From positions 1 to 56,441 of the forward strand of contig JAHQVJ010000182.1 in NCBI GenBank assembly GCA_019634415.1: a stretch of 56,441 bases of DNA, read 5' to 3'. The position numbers and the translations under genes are program-made. Below the pieces are notes generated by a model. It saw nothing but the letters and a program-made list of their open reading frames with translations, ran no database searches and was not told the DNA's origin. The DNA is from Myxococcales bacterium. GTDB lineage: Bacteria > Myxococcota_A > UBA796 > GCA-2862545. Below are positions 14,658 to 22,843 of the stretch, one piece after another. How positions within the stretch are numbered: position 1 is the first letter of the stretch; every line of letters starts with the position of its first letter.

Positions 14658-16376
14658 ATGGCGGGTCTGCTGTCACGATGGTTTCGCGCAACGGGCTTCT
14701 GGGGCGGCCGCGTCATGCTCCGCAGGTTCGATCGAGCCTCGCAGCAGGCCGTCGTGAAGAACCGCCAGACGCTCACGGCGATCCTCACCGCCAACGCCGA
14801 CACCGAGTTCGGCCGAACCCACGGGTTCGCAGCGCTGTCGCGCGACCCCAGCGGGGCGGCCTACCGCGACGCGGTGCCGCTGGCCACGTACGCCGACTTC
14901 ACCGAGGCCATCACCCGGATGGAGCACGGAGAGACGGGCGTGCTCACCGCCGACGAGCTGCTGTTCTTCGCGTTGTCGTCGGGCACCACCGGCACCACCA
15001 AGCTGGTGCCCACCACCAAGCGGCACCACGGCTTCACCTTCAAGTACATGGGCACGGTGGTGCAGGGCGTGATCAGCAACGAGCTGCACGAGCCGGGTCC
15101 CACCGAGCGCGGCGTCGATCTGATGCACTTCGCGGGCGAGCAGCAGCTGTCGCCGGGGGGCGTGCCCGTCGGGAGCGCCACGGCCGAAGCGGTGCGGCGC
15201 ATGGCCCGCATCGTCCCACACCTGTGGAACTCGCCCATCGACGTCTACACGCTCCCTCATCAGCCCAGCGCCCGCTATCTACACGCGCTGTACGGCCTGC
15301 ACAACCGCGACAACCAGTTCGTGGAGGCGGTCTTCGCCCCCAGGCTCCTCGAGTGGATCCGCGAGGTGGTGGCGCGCTGGGACGAGCTGGTGCACGACGT
15401 TCGGCACGGCACCCTCACCGACACCGTCGACATCCCCGACGACGTTCGCCGGAAGGTGCTCGCCGACAATCCCGCCAGATCTGCGCGAGCCCGTGAGCTC
15501 GAGGCTGCCACCGCCGAGGGGTTCGAGGGCTTCCTCACCCGGATCTGGCCCTCCATGACGCACCTGATGACCATCACCTCCGGCTCGTTCGAGGTGTACG
15601 TGCCGGCCCTGCGTCGGTTCGTCGGAGACCTGCCCATCTACACGCCGAGCTACGGCGCCACCGAGTCGTTCGTCGGGGTGGGCCTGTGGCCCGACAGGCC
15701 CGGCCACTACGTGATGGCCACCGATCCGTCGTACTTCGAGTTCATCCCCACCGAGCACGTCGACGAAGCTCAGCCCGACACCGTCGACATGCAGGGCGTG
15801 CAGGAGGGCGCGTCGTACGAGCTGGTGGTCACCAACTACGCCGGGCTGTACCGCTACCGTCTGGGCGACGTGGTCCGCGTGGTGGGACGCCATGGGCAGG
15901 CCCCCATCATCGAGTTCCTCTACCGACGGGGCACGCAGTTCGACGTGACCGGAGAGAAGACCAACGAGGAGCACGTGGCCAACGCCCTCACCCAGCTGCG
16001 CGAGCGCCACGCCGCCATGGTGCTGGAGGACTACACGACCACGGCCGACCCCGCCGCGTCCCCTCCCCGCTACGTCGTCTACCTGGAGCTCGACAGCACC
16101 TCGGACCCCATCGACGCCGACACCCTGCAGCAGTGGGCGGTCGACTTCGACGCCTGCCTGTGTCGCGCCAACCCCATGGTCGTCGAGTACCGCGAGGGCG
16201 GCTTCCTGGGGCAGCCGCGCCTCGCCGTGGTGGCCAGCGGGACCTTCGCCCGCCTGGCCGACCTGGCGCTCGAGGGGGAGCGCTCGCCGTCGAGGGCCCA
16301 GATCAAGACGCCCCGTCGGGTCGACGGCGAGGCGCAGCTCGCGCTGCTGGAGGACGCCGTGGTGGCCTCCACCTGA
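14658..16376 (+). CDS. GH3-family acyl-acid amido synthetase
   Basis: This 572-residue protein belongs to the GH3 (auxin-responsive) branch of adenylating enzymes, which couple carboxylic acids to amines through an acyl-AMP. ATP-binding motif 1 is SSGTTGTTK, motif 2 is YGATES and motif 3 is YRYRLGDVVRVV, followed by FDVTGEKTNEEHV. All three are intact and the length is typical. Bacterial GH3 proteins are found in myxobacteria and cyanobacteria; their substrates are mostly unknown. The start is the ATG with GGAGG five bases upstream, 40 bases after the kinase fusion, so they may be co-transcribed. Confidence 0.93.
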   Translation: MAGLLSRWFRATGFWGGRVMLRRFDRASQQAVVKNRQTLTAILTANADTEFGRTHGFAALSRDPSGAAYRDAVPLATYADFTEAITRMEHGETGVLTADELLFFALSSGTTGTTKLVPTTKRHHGFTFKYMGTVVQGVISNELHEPGPTERGVDLMHFAGEQQLSPGGVPVGSATAEAVRRMARIVPHLWNSPIDVYTLPHQPSARYLHALYGLHNRDNQFVEAVFAPRLLEWIREVVARWDELVHDVRHGTLTDTVDIPDDVRRKVLADNPARSARARELEAATAEGFEGFLTRIWPSMTHLMTITSGSFEVYVPALRRFVGDLPIYTPSYGATESFVGVGLWPDRPGHYVMATDPSYFEFIPTEHVDEAQPDTVDMQGVQEGASYELVVTNYAGLYRYRLGDVVRVVGRHGQAPIIEFLYRRGTQFDVTGEKTNEEHVANALTQLRERHAAMVLEDYTTTADPAASPPRYVVYLELDSTSDPIDADTLQQWAVDFDACLCRANPMVVEYREGGFLGQPRLAVVASGTFARLADLALEGERSPSRAQIKTPRRVDGEAQLALLEDAVVAST

Positions 16377-16379
16377 CCG

Positions 16380-17645
16380 CTACGGTCGGTAGTGACGGAT
16401 GATGTGGCTCGTCGGACCAGCACAGGTCAGGCCGTGGTCCGAGTAGCCCGGCGGGCACGTGGGCGGCGGCGTGGTGCGCTGGAGCGAGCCGCAGGGGTTC
16501 GCAGCACACAGCGCCGTCTCGAAGTCGAACAGGCTGTGGATGGTGCCTCGGTTCGCCTGCAGGGTCTCCACCATGATGCGATCGCCCGTGTCCGGATCGC
16601 CGCCGCCCACCTGATCGGCCAACGCCAGCAGCCGGTCCTGGATCATCAGCTCCACCCAGTCCATGTGGCCGGGCGTCAGCGCGAGGTCGCGGGGCCCTGC
16701 GGCGCCGCCGCAATAGTTCGTGGTGGTGGGGTTCGCCGGCGAGCGGCTGCCGTGACGCGCCTCGGCCCAGTACTGTGCGAAGCCCTCGTGGAACGCGTAG
16801 GGCTCCTCGAAGATCTCCCGGCCCGTGTGGCACCGCGCGTAGATGAAGTTGACGTTGTCGCCGTGCCAGTGCCACTCGTCACCGTCGAACACGTCGCGCA
16901 CGATGTGAGCGGCCTCGTGGAACATCGTGTGCTCCCGACCCCAGCGGCCCGGCCGGATGTCGAGGATGTTCGAGGCCAGGTCGACGTGGTCGTAGAACAC
17001 GTAGGGCGTGGTGCCGAACACACCGGCCCGGCGCATGAACTGCAGGCGTCCATCCGGCATCGGAGCCTGCATCACGTCGTGGTAGTCGTCGATGACGTCG
17101 GTGCCGATCCGCCACAGCTCGCACTCGCTGGTGTCGATGAAGATGGTGTCGAGCCGGGTCACCACGTCGCCGTCGGCCTGGGTGGAGGTGGTGGCGCGCG
17201 CGGTGCGGTCGAAGCCCGCATGGCCGAAGCCCCCGCCCCAGCCCGCCTCGAAGTCGTCCATCACGCGCAGCCGGGTGGAGATCCCGCCGGGCCCAGGCAC
17301 GAAGTTGTCGTACACGAACGACACCGACGCCTCCTCAGGCGCAGACGCCTCGGTGAGATCGGGTGCGGGGATGAAGAACTCGCCGTGGCAGTTGGTGGTG
17401 GCGCGACCGAAGCCGGGCACCTCCACGCGAAAGGCGCGCAGGGCGTAGTCGAGCTTCACGCCGTCGTCGGGCGACATGCACGCCATGCGACCCTTGATGT
17501 GGTTGCCCGCAGGCTCGCTGGGCAGCAAGGGGCAGGTCTCGGTGTCGTCGCAGCGACCGTTGCGGTCGGCATCGGCGCACAACCGCACGTCGTCGAGACA
17601 GGACGACAGCATCGCCCCCGCGGCCAGCATCGCAATCACACGCAT
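16380..17645 (-). CDS. Zincin-like lipoprotein (HEAAH)
   Basis: This is a 421-residue lipoprotein: MRVIAMLAAGAMLSSC is signal plus lipobox, and GGAGG precedes the ATG. The N-terminal part is Cys/Asp-rich (DADRNGRCDDTETC), recalling a calcium-binding loop. Around residue 240 is TMFHEAAHIVRDVF, an H-E-x-x-H zinc motif, with a downstream FHEGFAQYW that supplies the acidic residue expected in gluzincins. This suggests a secreted metalloprotease or a structurally related protein. The C-terminus is Cys-rich (CPPGYSDHGLTCAG). It converges with the GH3 gene with only three bases between stops. Confidence 0.7.
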   Translation of the reverse strand: MRVIAMLAAGAMLSSCLDDVRLCADADRNGRCDDTETCPLLPSEPAGNHIKGRMACMSPDDGVKLDYALRAFRVEVPGFGRATTNCHGEFFIPAPDLTEASAPEEASVSFVYDNFVPGPGGISTRLRVMDDFEAGWGGGFGHAGFDRTARATTSTQADGDVVTRLDTIFIDTSECELWRIGTDVIDDYHDVMQAPMPDGRLQFMRRAGVFGTTPYVFYDHVDLASNILDIRPGRWGREHTMFHEAAHIVRDVFDGDEWHWHGDNVNFIYARCHTGREIFEEPYAFHEGFAQYWAEARHGSRSPANPTTTNYCGGAAGPRDLALTPGHMDWVELMIQDRLLALADQVGGGDPDTGDRIMVETLQANRGTIHSLFDFETALCAANPCGSLQRTTPPPTCPPGYSDHGLTCAGPTSHIIRHYRP

Positions 17646-17709
17646 GGAACCTCCAGACGTGCAGGGATTCGGAGGCCGCGTGCGGTCCTGACACGAGGCG
17701 CCAGATTTC

Positions 17710-18375
17710 CTACGGAGGCGGTCCGTCGGCGATGGTGACGAGGGAGCCCAGGCCAATCTGACCGCCCTCGATCAGATCCGTGAGCAGATCCGCGCCGAGG
17801 TGCACGCAGCCACCCGAGGCAGCGGCTCCGAGGGTGCTCGGATCGGGCGTGCCGTGCAGCGCGATGGAGAACCACCGAGCGGTGTCCGCGTACCGACTCA
17901 TCTTGGGGCCGGTCACTTCCCCACCGGTGGCGGCGAGTCCGATGTAGGCAGAGCCATAGGCAGCGTCCGCGAGCCCGTCGCCGTCGAAGTCGATGCCCTT
18001 CATGTTGCGCCACAGCTGCCGTAGGCCAGCGTCGTCGGCGAGCAGCTCGGCGAACTCGGCGTCGTCGGCGAAGCGCTCCACCACGTCGGGCGACACCGCA
18101 TCGTGGCTGCCAGCGTCGTGCAGGATCAGGTCCACCACGAAGGTGCCGGTGGGGGTCACGTAGTCGCCCATGCGCTCCTTGACGGCCAGGCCCCCACGGC
18201 CGATCCCGATGGGCTGCTGGCTCACGACGCTTCCGTGGCGCAGCACGCTCAGGGTGCGACCCGCGCGATCGACGTGCACGTGAACGACGGAGTCTGCGGG
18301 CGGTGCACCCAAGGGCGGCGGCGGCGTGGTCATGCACGAGCCTGCCATCACACCGAGCAACGCCGCCACCACCAT
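17710..18375 (-). CDS. L,D-transpeptidase (YkuD) lipoprotein
   Basis: This is a 221-residue lipoprotein with lipobox MAGSC. The YkuD core is visible: VHVHVDRAGRTLSVLRHG, the conserved G-D-Y-x-T-P-x-G (MGDYVTPTGTFVV), then IALHGTPDP and the catalytic SGGCVHLGADLL with its Cys and nearby His. These enzymes make 3-3 peptidoglycan crosslinks or attach lipoproteins to the wall; the lipid anchor puts it in the periplasm. GAGGG lies seven bases before ATG 18375. It is divergent from the Cys-rich lipoprotein gene. Confidence 0.88.
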   Translation of the reverse strand: MVVAALLGVMAGSCMTTPPPPLGAPPADSVVHVHVDRAGRTLSVLRHGSVVSQQPIGIGRGGLAVKERMGDYVTPTGTFVVDLILHDAGSHDAVSPDVVERFADDAEFAELLADDAGLRQLWRNMKGIDFDGDGLADAAYGSAYIGLAATGGEVTGPKMSRYADTARWFSIALHGTPDPSTLGAAASGGCVHLGADLLTDLIEGGQIGLGSLVTIADGPPP

Positions 18376-18438
18376 CGAAGAACCCTCGTTGGAGGCCTCG
18401 ATAGCCCAATGCAGTACGCTGAGGCGAGGGATGTTCCC

Positions 18439-19035
18439 ATGATCGTGTTTGCCTGGGCCCTGGGCTGCGCCACACAGACAAACGAGACGACTCCATCACC
18501 CAGATCTGGCGAGGTCGACCCGCAGACGGGCTTCGAGCACATGCCAGACGGCTCCGTCAACCGTGTGGCCAGCGTGCCGCTGTCGCCCCGGGACTTCCCC
18601 TTCGGCGAGGAGGACTGCTACGGAACCACGTCGCGGGAGGTTCCCGAGTGCGTGGCCTCCGGGTGCACGGCCAAGCCTCACGGGCGCTGCGCCCAGTCCT
18701 CCTGCTTCAACACCTGGTGCGAGTGCGTGTACGGCTGTTCCTCCGACGCCGACTGCGAATCCGACGAGGCTTGCCTGCGCCCCGACCATGGTCTGGAGGG
18801 CGGGCTCCCCTTTCCCCAGTGCGTGCCGGCGAGCTGCCGTACCAACGACGACTGCCCGTCCACCGAGTGTGGAGTGATGGTGGCGATGGACAGCGAGATC
18901 CATCAGATGCGCCTGCATTGCCGCACGCCAGAGGATCAGTGCCGCGCGCCAGCAGACTGCCAGCGCGGCTACACCTGCGCACTGTGGCTGGAGTCGACCT
19001 GGGAGTGTGTCTGCGCGGGCTGCTGGTGCGACTGA
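18439..19035 (+). CDS. Cysteine-rich lipoprotein
   Basis: This is a 198-residue secreted protein: MIVFAWALGC is a very short signal with lipobox ALGC. It has about 25 cysteines after the anchor, in paired patterns (CFNTWCECVYGCSSDADC, CRTNDDCPSTECG, CVCAGCWCD) that look like stacked disulfide modules similar to those of eukaryote-like Dickkopf/EGF proteins. I know no function; such proteins are common on myxobacterial surfaces. ATG 18439 is chosen for its position relative to the lipobox; ATG 18409 is also in frame. Confidence 0.7.
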   Translation: MIVFAWALGCATQTNETTPSPRSGEVDPQTGFEHMPDGSVNRVASVPLSPRDFPFGEEDCYGTTSREVPECVASGCTAKPHGRCAQSSCFNTWCECVYGCSSDADCESDEACLRPDHGLEGGLPFPQCVPASCRTNDDCPSTECGVMVAMDSEIHQMRLHCRTPEDQCRAPADCQRGYTCALWLESTWECVCAGCWCD

Positions 19036-19065
19036 CGCAGGGTCAGCGTCCTCGCTCGGGAGCAC

Positions 19066-22000
19066 TCAACCCGTCAGCTCACCCGATGGGTAGCCGTCGA
19101 AGGAGGCCAAGTACTCGCCGTCTTCGTGCTCGGCGTCCACGAACCAAGGCATCAGCCGCATCAGGTACATGCTCTCGAACTGGATCCACAGGCTGTCGTC
19201 CGACAACCGCACCGGCCGGTCCGCCAGCTCCTCCGGGCCCGAGATCGCCTGGCGATAGCCCTGGGCACTCACCCCGTGGGGCGACAGGTACGGCGTGAAG
19301 GAGAAGGCGCCCGCCACCCACGGCCCCGTCGTCGCCGAGCTGCGCACCACCCCGTTGAACTCCACCGCCGAGTTGCGGTGGAAGAAGGGCGGCCGGAAGG
19401 TGTGCTCCGACGCATCCCAGCGCCCCCGGAACACCGCGAAGTCCATGGCGTTGCGTCCGTGGTCGTCCGCTGGACAGGTCAGCACGGTCAGGATCGACGG
19501 ATCGGGATGGTCGAAGGAGACCGAGCCCAGGCTGTTGAAGCGCATGAGGTCGTAGACGAAGGGCGCGTAGGTCCCGTGCCAGGCCACCACGTCGAAGGGC
19601 GAGTGCGGCACCGTGGCCGCCCAGAGCTGCCCGCCGTGCTTGTGCACGATCTGCGTCTGCCCCTCGTCCACGTAGGCGGCCACGGGTGCCCGGAAGTGGC
19701 GCTCGTCGGCCAGGCCGTTGGCCCCGACTGGCCCTCGCTCCGGCAACACCAGGTGCCCATCGTAGACCTCCCCCACCCACCCACGGCTCGCGCCATCGGG
19801 CAGCAAGACCCGGAAACGCAGCGCCCGCGGAACCACCGCGACGTGGCCCACCGGCACGTGCAGCCAGCCCAGCTCCGTCTGCAGGCGCAGGGGCCCGTCG
19901 AAGGGCACCAGAATCAGGTCCCCGTCGATGTTGGCGAACACGCGCTCCATGTCGCGGTCGGCGGCGTAGAGGTGGACGGCCGCCCCCCGGCGGAGCACCG
20001 GATCTCCAGCCCCCGCGAAGGTGGTCAGCCCCCCCAGGAAGTCCGTCGACGCCTGTGGACGGGGAGCCGGCGCGTAGCGGCGCACCTGCGGTGAGCTGCT
20101 CCCCTCGTCGAACCGCCCCACGAACCGCCCCGCGTCGAGGCGCGACCAGGTGGCCGGCGTGATGGTGGAGCGCAGCCGATACAGCCAGGTGCGCCGGTTC
20201 AGCGCACGCTGCACCGTGAACCCCGTGCCGTTGAGCTGCTCGGTGAACAGCCCATAGGGCACGGCCCGCGGTGCGTTCTGCTGCAGCGGCAGCGCGCCGG
20301 GCCGGGCCTCGGAGCGCAGGGCGTTGCCGAAGCCCGTCTGGTAGTCGAGATCGTCGTCGGTCATCGCTGTCTCCACGGCCCGTCGAAGGGCCACGTCGTC
20401 GGCCTCGTGAATGGCGTGTCGATCCGTGGGCTCCAGGTGCACGGTGACTTGGGCCCCTGTTGCACGCAGCGCCTGCGCGGTCTGCTGCACGGCCTGCGCG
20501 GGCACCCACCGGTCCGACTCGGCCGAGCCCAGGTACACGCGCACGCCGTTCAGCGCGGTGTAGTCGAGCTCCATCGGCAGCGCGGCCCCCGTGAGCACCA
20601 CCACGGCCGCTGGTCGCACCTGCCTGGCCCCCAGCCACGTCACCAGCAGGCACGCCCCCTGGGAGAACCCGGTCAGCACCACGCGCTCGGGCGGTAGGTG
20701 CGCCGTCACCGCCGCCCACGCCTCGTCCAGCGTGCGCAGCGACGCATCCAGCCACGGCTGGTTGTCGCTCACGGGCTCGGCGAAGCCCTTCGGGTACCAC
20801 TGCCGGTCGAGCCCCTGCGGCGCCGCCCACGCCACCGAGGGCACCTCGCGCACCCGCCGCTGCAGATCCGCCAGCAGCCGATCGGCTGAGGCCCCTCGTC
20901 CGTGCACCGCGAGCACCGCGGCACGCGCCTGCGCCAGCCGGGCTCCCCGCACGGACAGCGGCTCGCTGCTCGCCAGCGCCACACGGCGGGTGCGCAGCGA
21001 CGGGCGCCGGTCGTGCCACAGATCGCGCAGCAAGGCGAGCAGCCCCTCCTCGGTGACTGGCCGTGGGTTCGCATACTGCTTGTGCAGTGCTGTCCGAGCC
21101 ACCGTCGGGAGCGCCTCTCGGGTGGGGCCGGACACCGCCCCGGCGAGGGAGGCCAACCCGGTGGGCAGCTGCAGCGCTCGCATCAGGTCGTACAGCCCAG
21201 CGGGAGGATCGTCCCCCAGCCCCTGCGACAGCACCGCACGCGCCTCGGTGGACGCAGGCAGGTTGAAGGCCATGGTGTGGGGCAGCAGCACCGCATGGGT
21301 GTGCGCATGGGGCGTGCCGAAGCTGCCTCCCAGCACGTGAGCCAGCTTGTGGTGCAGCGCCATCGAGGCACCGCCGAGGGCGCTGCCCGCCAGCATCGCT
21401 CCAAACAGGGCCTCGGCACGCCCCTCCCCGTCCGACGGATCGGCGCCCAGGCGACGCAGCCCGTCGAGCAGCGGCTCCACCGCCTCGCGGGCCGCCGCCA
21501 GCGCCGCCTCGGTGCGCTCCTGGGCATACAGCGCCTCCACCACGTGGGCCAGCGCGTTGAGCAGGCTCAGCAGCGACAGCTCCCGCGGCAGGCCCGCCGT
21601 CAGCTCCGGATCGTAGACCACCAGCCGCGGCAGCACGCGCGGGTCCCGCCCTGTGGCCTTCCCTCCGGCAGAGGTGATCCCCCAGATGGAGGTGCGCTCC
21701 GAGCCCGCGTAGGTGGTGGGCACCGCGCCCACCGCCACGTCCTCCGTCAGCGCCACGGCCTTGGCCACCCCCACGGCGCTACCACCGCCGTGCGCCACCA
21801 CCCAGTCGGCCGCCACGCTCCGGGCGCGCTGCCGAGCCGCCTCGGCCACGCGCTCCGGCACGTGGGCCTCGGCCTCGGCGAAGACACCCGCGCACGCACC
21901 GCCCAGCGCAGCGGCCACTCGGTCCGCTCCCGCCCGATGATGGGGCAGGCAGACCAGCAGCGCCCGCTGGGCGCCCGCCTCCGCGAGCAAAGCGGCCACC

Positions 22001-22074
22001 CGGCGCTCCGTCCCCGCGCCGAACACCACCCGCGCCCCATCCGGCTGGATCTCGTCGAGTTCGCGCACCCGCAC
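19066..22074 (-). CDS. Three-enzyme fusion: maleylacetate reductase, alpha/beta hydrolase, homogentisate dioxygenase
   Basis: This is one 1002-codon frame without a stop. Residues 1 to about 355 are an iron-ADH-like maleylacetate reductase: HGGGSAVGVAKAVAL binds NAD(P)H and HHKLAHVLGGSFGTPHAHTH holds the His cluster. About 380-568 are a phospholipase/carboxylesterase-type hydrolase with GFSQGA (Ser), an Asp in ESDRWVP and a His in DRHAIH. From 571 (internal ATG 20364) is a complete homogentisate 1,2-dioxygenase: LDYQTGFGNALRSEARPGAL, catalytic His in VVAWHGTYAPF, iron ligands in FFHRNSAVEF (His and Glu about 899 and 905) and SPHGVS (His about 935). It suggests fused ring-cleavage chemistry. 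GGAG before ATG 20364 could also yield free dioxygenase. The start is GTG 22074. Confidence 0.9.
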   Translation of the reverse strand: MRVRELDEIQPDGARVVFGAGTERRVAALLAEAGAQRALLVCLPHHRAGADRVAAALGGACAGVFAEAEAHVPERVAEAARQRARSVAADWVVAHGGGSAVGVAKAVALTEDVAVGAVPTTYAGSERTSIWGITSAGGKATGRDPRVLPRLVVYDPELTAGLPRELSLLSLLNALAHVVEALYAQERTEAALAAAREAVEPLLDGLRRLGADPSDGEGRAEALFGAMLAGSALGGASMALHHKLAHVLGGSFGTPHAHTHAVLLPHTMAFNLPASTEARAVLSQGLGDDPPAGLYDLMRALQLPTGLASLAGAVSGPTREALPTVARTALHKQYANPRPVTEEGLLALLRDLWHDRRPSLRTRRVALASSEPLSVRGARLAQARAAVLAVHGRGASADRLLADLQRRVREVPSVAWAAPQGLDRQWYPKGFAEPVSDNQPWLDASLRTLDEAWAAVTAHLPPERVVLTGFSQGACLLVTWLGARQVRPAAVVVLTGAALPMELDYTALNGVRVYLGSAESDRWVPAQAVQQTAQALRATGAQVTVHLEPTDRHAIHEADDVALRRAVETAMTDDDLDYQTGFGNALRSEARPGALPLQQNAPRAVPYGLFTEQLNGTGFTVQRALNRRTWLYRLRSTITPATWSRLDAGRFVGRFDEGSSSPQVRRYAPAPRPQASTDFLGGLTTFAGAGDPVLRRGAAVHLYAADRDMERVFANIDGDLILVPFDGPLRLQTELGWLHVPVGHVAVVPRALRFRVLLPDGASRGWVGEVYDGHLVLPERGPVGANGLADERHFRAPVAAYVDEGQTQIVHKHGGQLWAATVPHSPFDVVAWHGTYAPFVYDLMRFNSLGSVSFDHPDPSILTVLTCPADDHGRNAMDFAVFRGRWDASEHTFRPPFFHRNSAVEFNGVVRSSATTGPWVAGAFSFTPYLSPHGVSAQGYRQAISGPEELADRPVRLSDDSLWIQFESMYLMRLMPWFVDAEHEDGEYLASFDGYPSGELTG

Positions 22075-22086
22075 CCCCGAAAGGAT

Positions 22087-22260
22087 CTACCTACCGTCGA
22101 GCAGGTCCTGCAGCCGAAGCCGCCACCACTCCCCGACCGCCCGGTACGCCTCCGCCGGTGGATCCACCCGGATGTGCCCCTCGTCACACGCTGACAGGGC
22201 CTGCCACCAGTCGAGGCGTGGCGGTAGGATGGCCGCGCCCCCGAACCGGAGGGCCCGCAC
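22087..22260 (-). CDS. Short coding-like frame, 57 codons or remnant
   Basis: I translated this frame by hand; it is too short for most gene callers. From GTG 22260 it reads RALRFGGAAILPPRLDWWQA, then SACDEGHIRVDPPAEAYRAV and ends LRLQDLLDGR. GC at third positions is high (roughly 80 percent), like real genes here. The stop lies 12 bases before the fusion gene on the same strand. The frame stays open upstream of 22260 to a TGA near 22323 (reading REGTTIVDCSALL), overlapping the start of the divergent sigma-factor gene. It has no ribosome site, so it may be the tail of a gene truncated by rearrangement. I do not recognise the family. Confidence 0.35.
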   Translation of the reverse strand: MRALRFGGAAILPPRLDWWQALSACDEGHIRVDPPAEAYRAVGEWWRLRLQDLLDGR

Positions 22261-22288
22261 GGTACATAGGAGGGCGGAGCAATCGACA

Positions 22289-22843
22289 ATGGTGGTGCCC
22301 TCGCGGTCGTGCGTGCACGCTGATCAGGTACAAGCTGCACTGAAGGGCGACCCCACCGCCCTGCAGGACGTGGTGCGCGACTGGCTGCCCACCATCTACG
22401 GCTGGTGCGCCCGCCTCGGCGCCGGCCGCATCGACTCCGAGGAAGCCGCCCACGACGTGATGATGACGTTCCTGCGACGCCACGCCACGGTGCACGGTCC
22501 CGAGCGCCTCCCGGCCTGGCTCTTCGGCACGTGCAGGCGGGTGGTCGCGAATCGCCGCCGCAGCGCCTGGCTCCGCCGGTGGCTACCCGGAGCCACCCTG
22601 GACGACCGCCACGCCCCCGATCGCTCCGACGCCGCCACCGAGTCCCGCGAGCAGGCGGAGGCCGTGCTGCGCACGCTGGACCAGCTGTCCGACGCCCACC
22701 GAGAGGTGCTGGTGCTCTGCTACCTGGAGGAGCGCTCCGTGGCCGAAGCCGGCGAGCTGCTCGGGATTCCGTCGGGTACGGTGAAGAGCCGCCTCTTCGC
22801 CGCCCGCCAGCAATTTCGGGCCCACTTCGAGGGAACGCCATGA
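22289..22843 (+). CDS. ECF-type RNA polymerase sigma factor
   Basis: This 184-residue sigma factor has region 2 (DWLPTIYGWCARLGAGRIDS, then AAHDVMMTFLRRH and the PAWLFGTCRRVVANRRR helix) and region 4 (LDQLSDAHREVLVLCYLEER, SVAEAGELLGIPSGTVKSRL). It directs polymerase to a stress or surface regulon. ATG 22289 has GGAG nine bases upstream; a GTG a few codons later is a poorer alternative. Its stop overlaps the FecR-like gene by four bases, the usual arrangement of a sigma factor with its anti-sigma factor. Confidence 0.92.
   Translation: MVVPSRSCVHADQVQAALKGDPTALQDVVRDWLPTIYGWCARLGAGRIDSEEAAHDVMMTFLRRHATVHGPERLPAWLFGTCRRVVANRRRSAWLRRWLPGATLDDRHAPDRSDAATESREQAEAVLRTLDQLSDAHREVLVLCYLEERSVAEAGELLGIPSGTVKSRLFAARQQFRAHFEGTP

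Noticed and set aside
16373..16390. Small hairpin GACCG-CTA-CGGTC between GH3 and zincin genes
   Set aside because: Only five base pairs, partly inside coding sequence; too weak to call a terminator.
16875..18499. Arg-rich minus frames around the zincin and transpeptidase genes
   Set aside because: Shadows of lipoprotein genes that have clear signals, ribosome sites and motifs in another frame.
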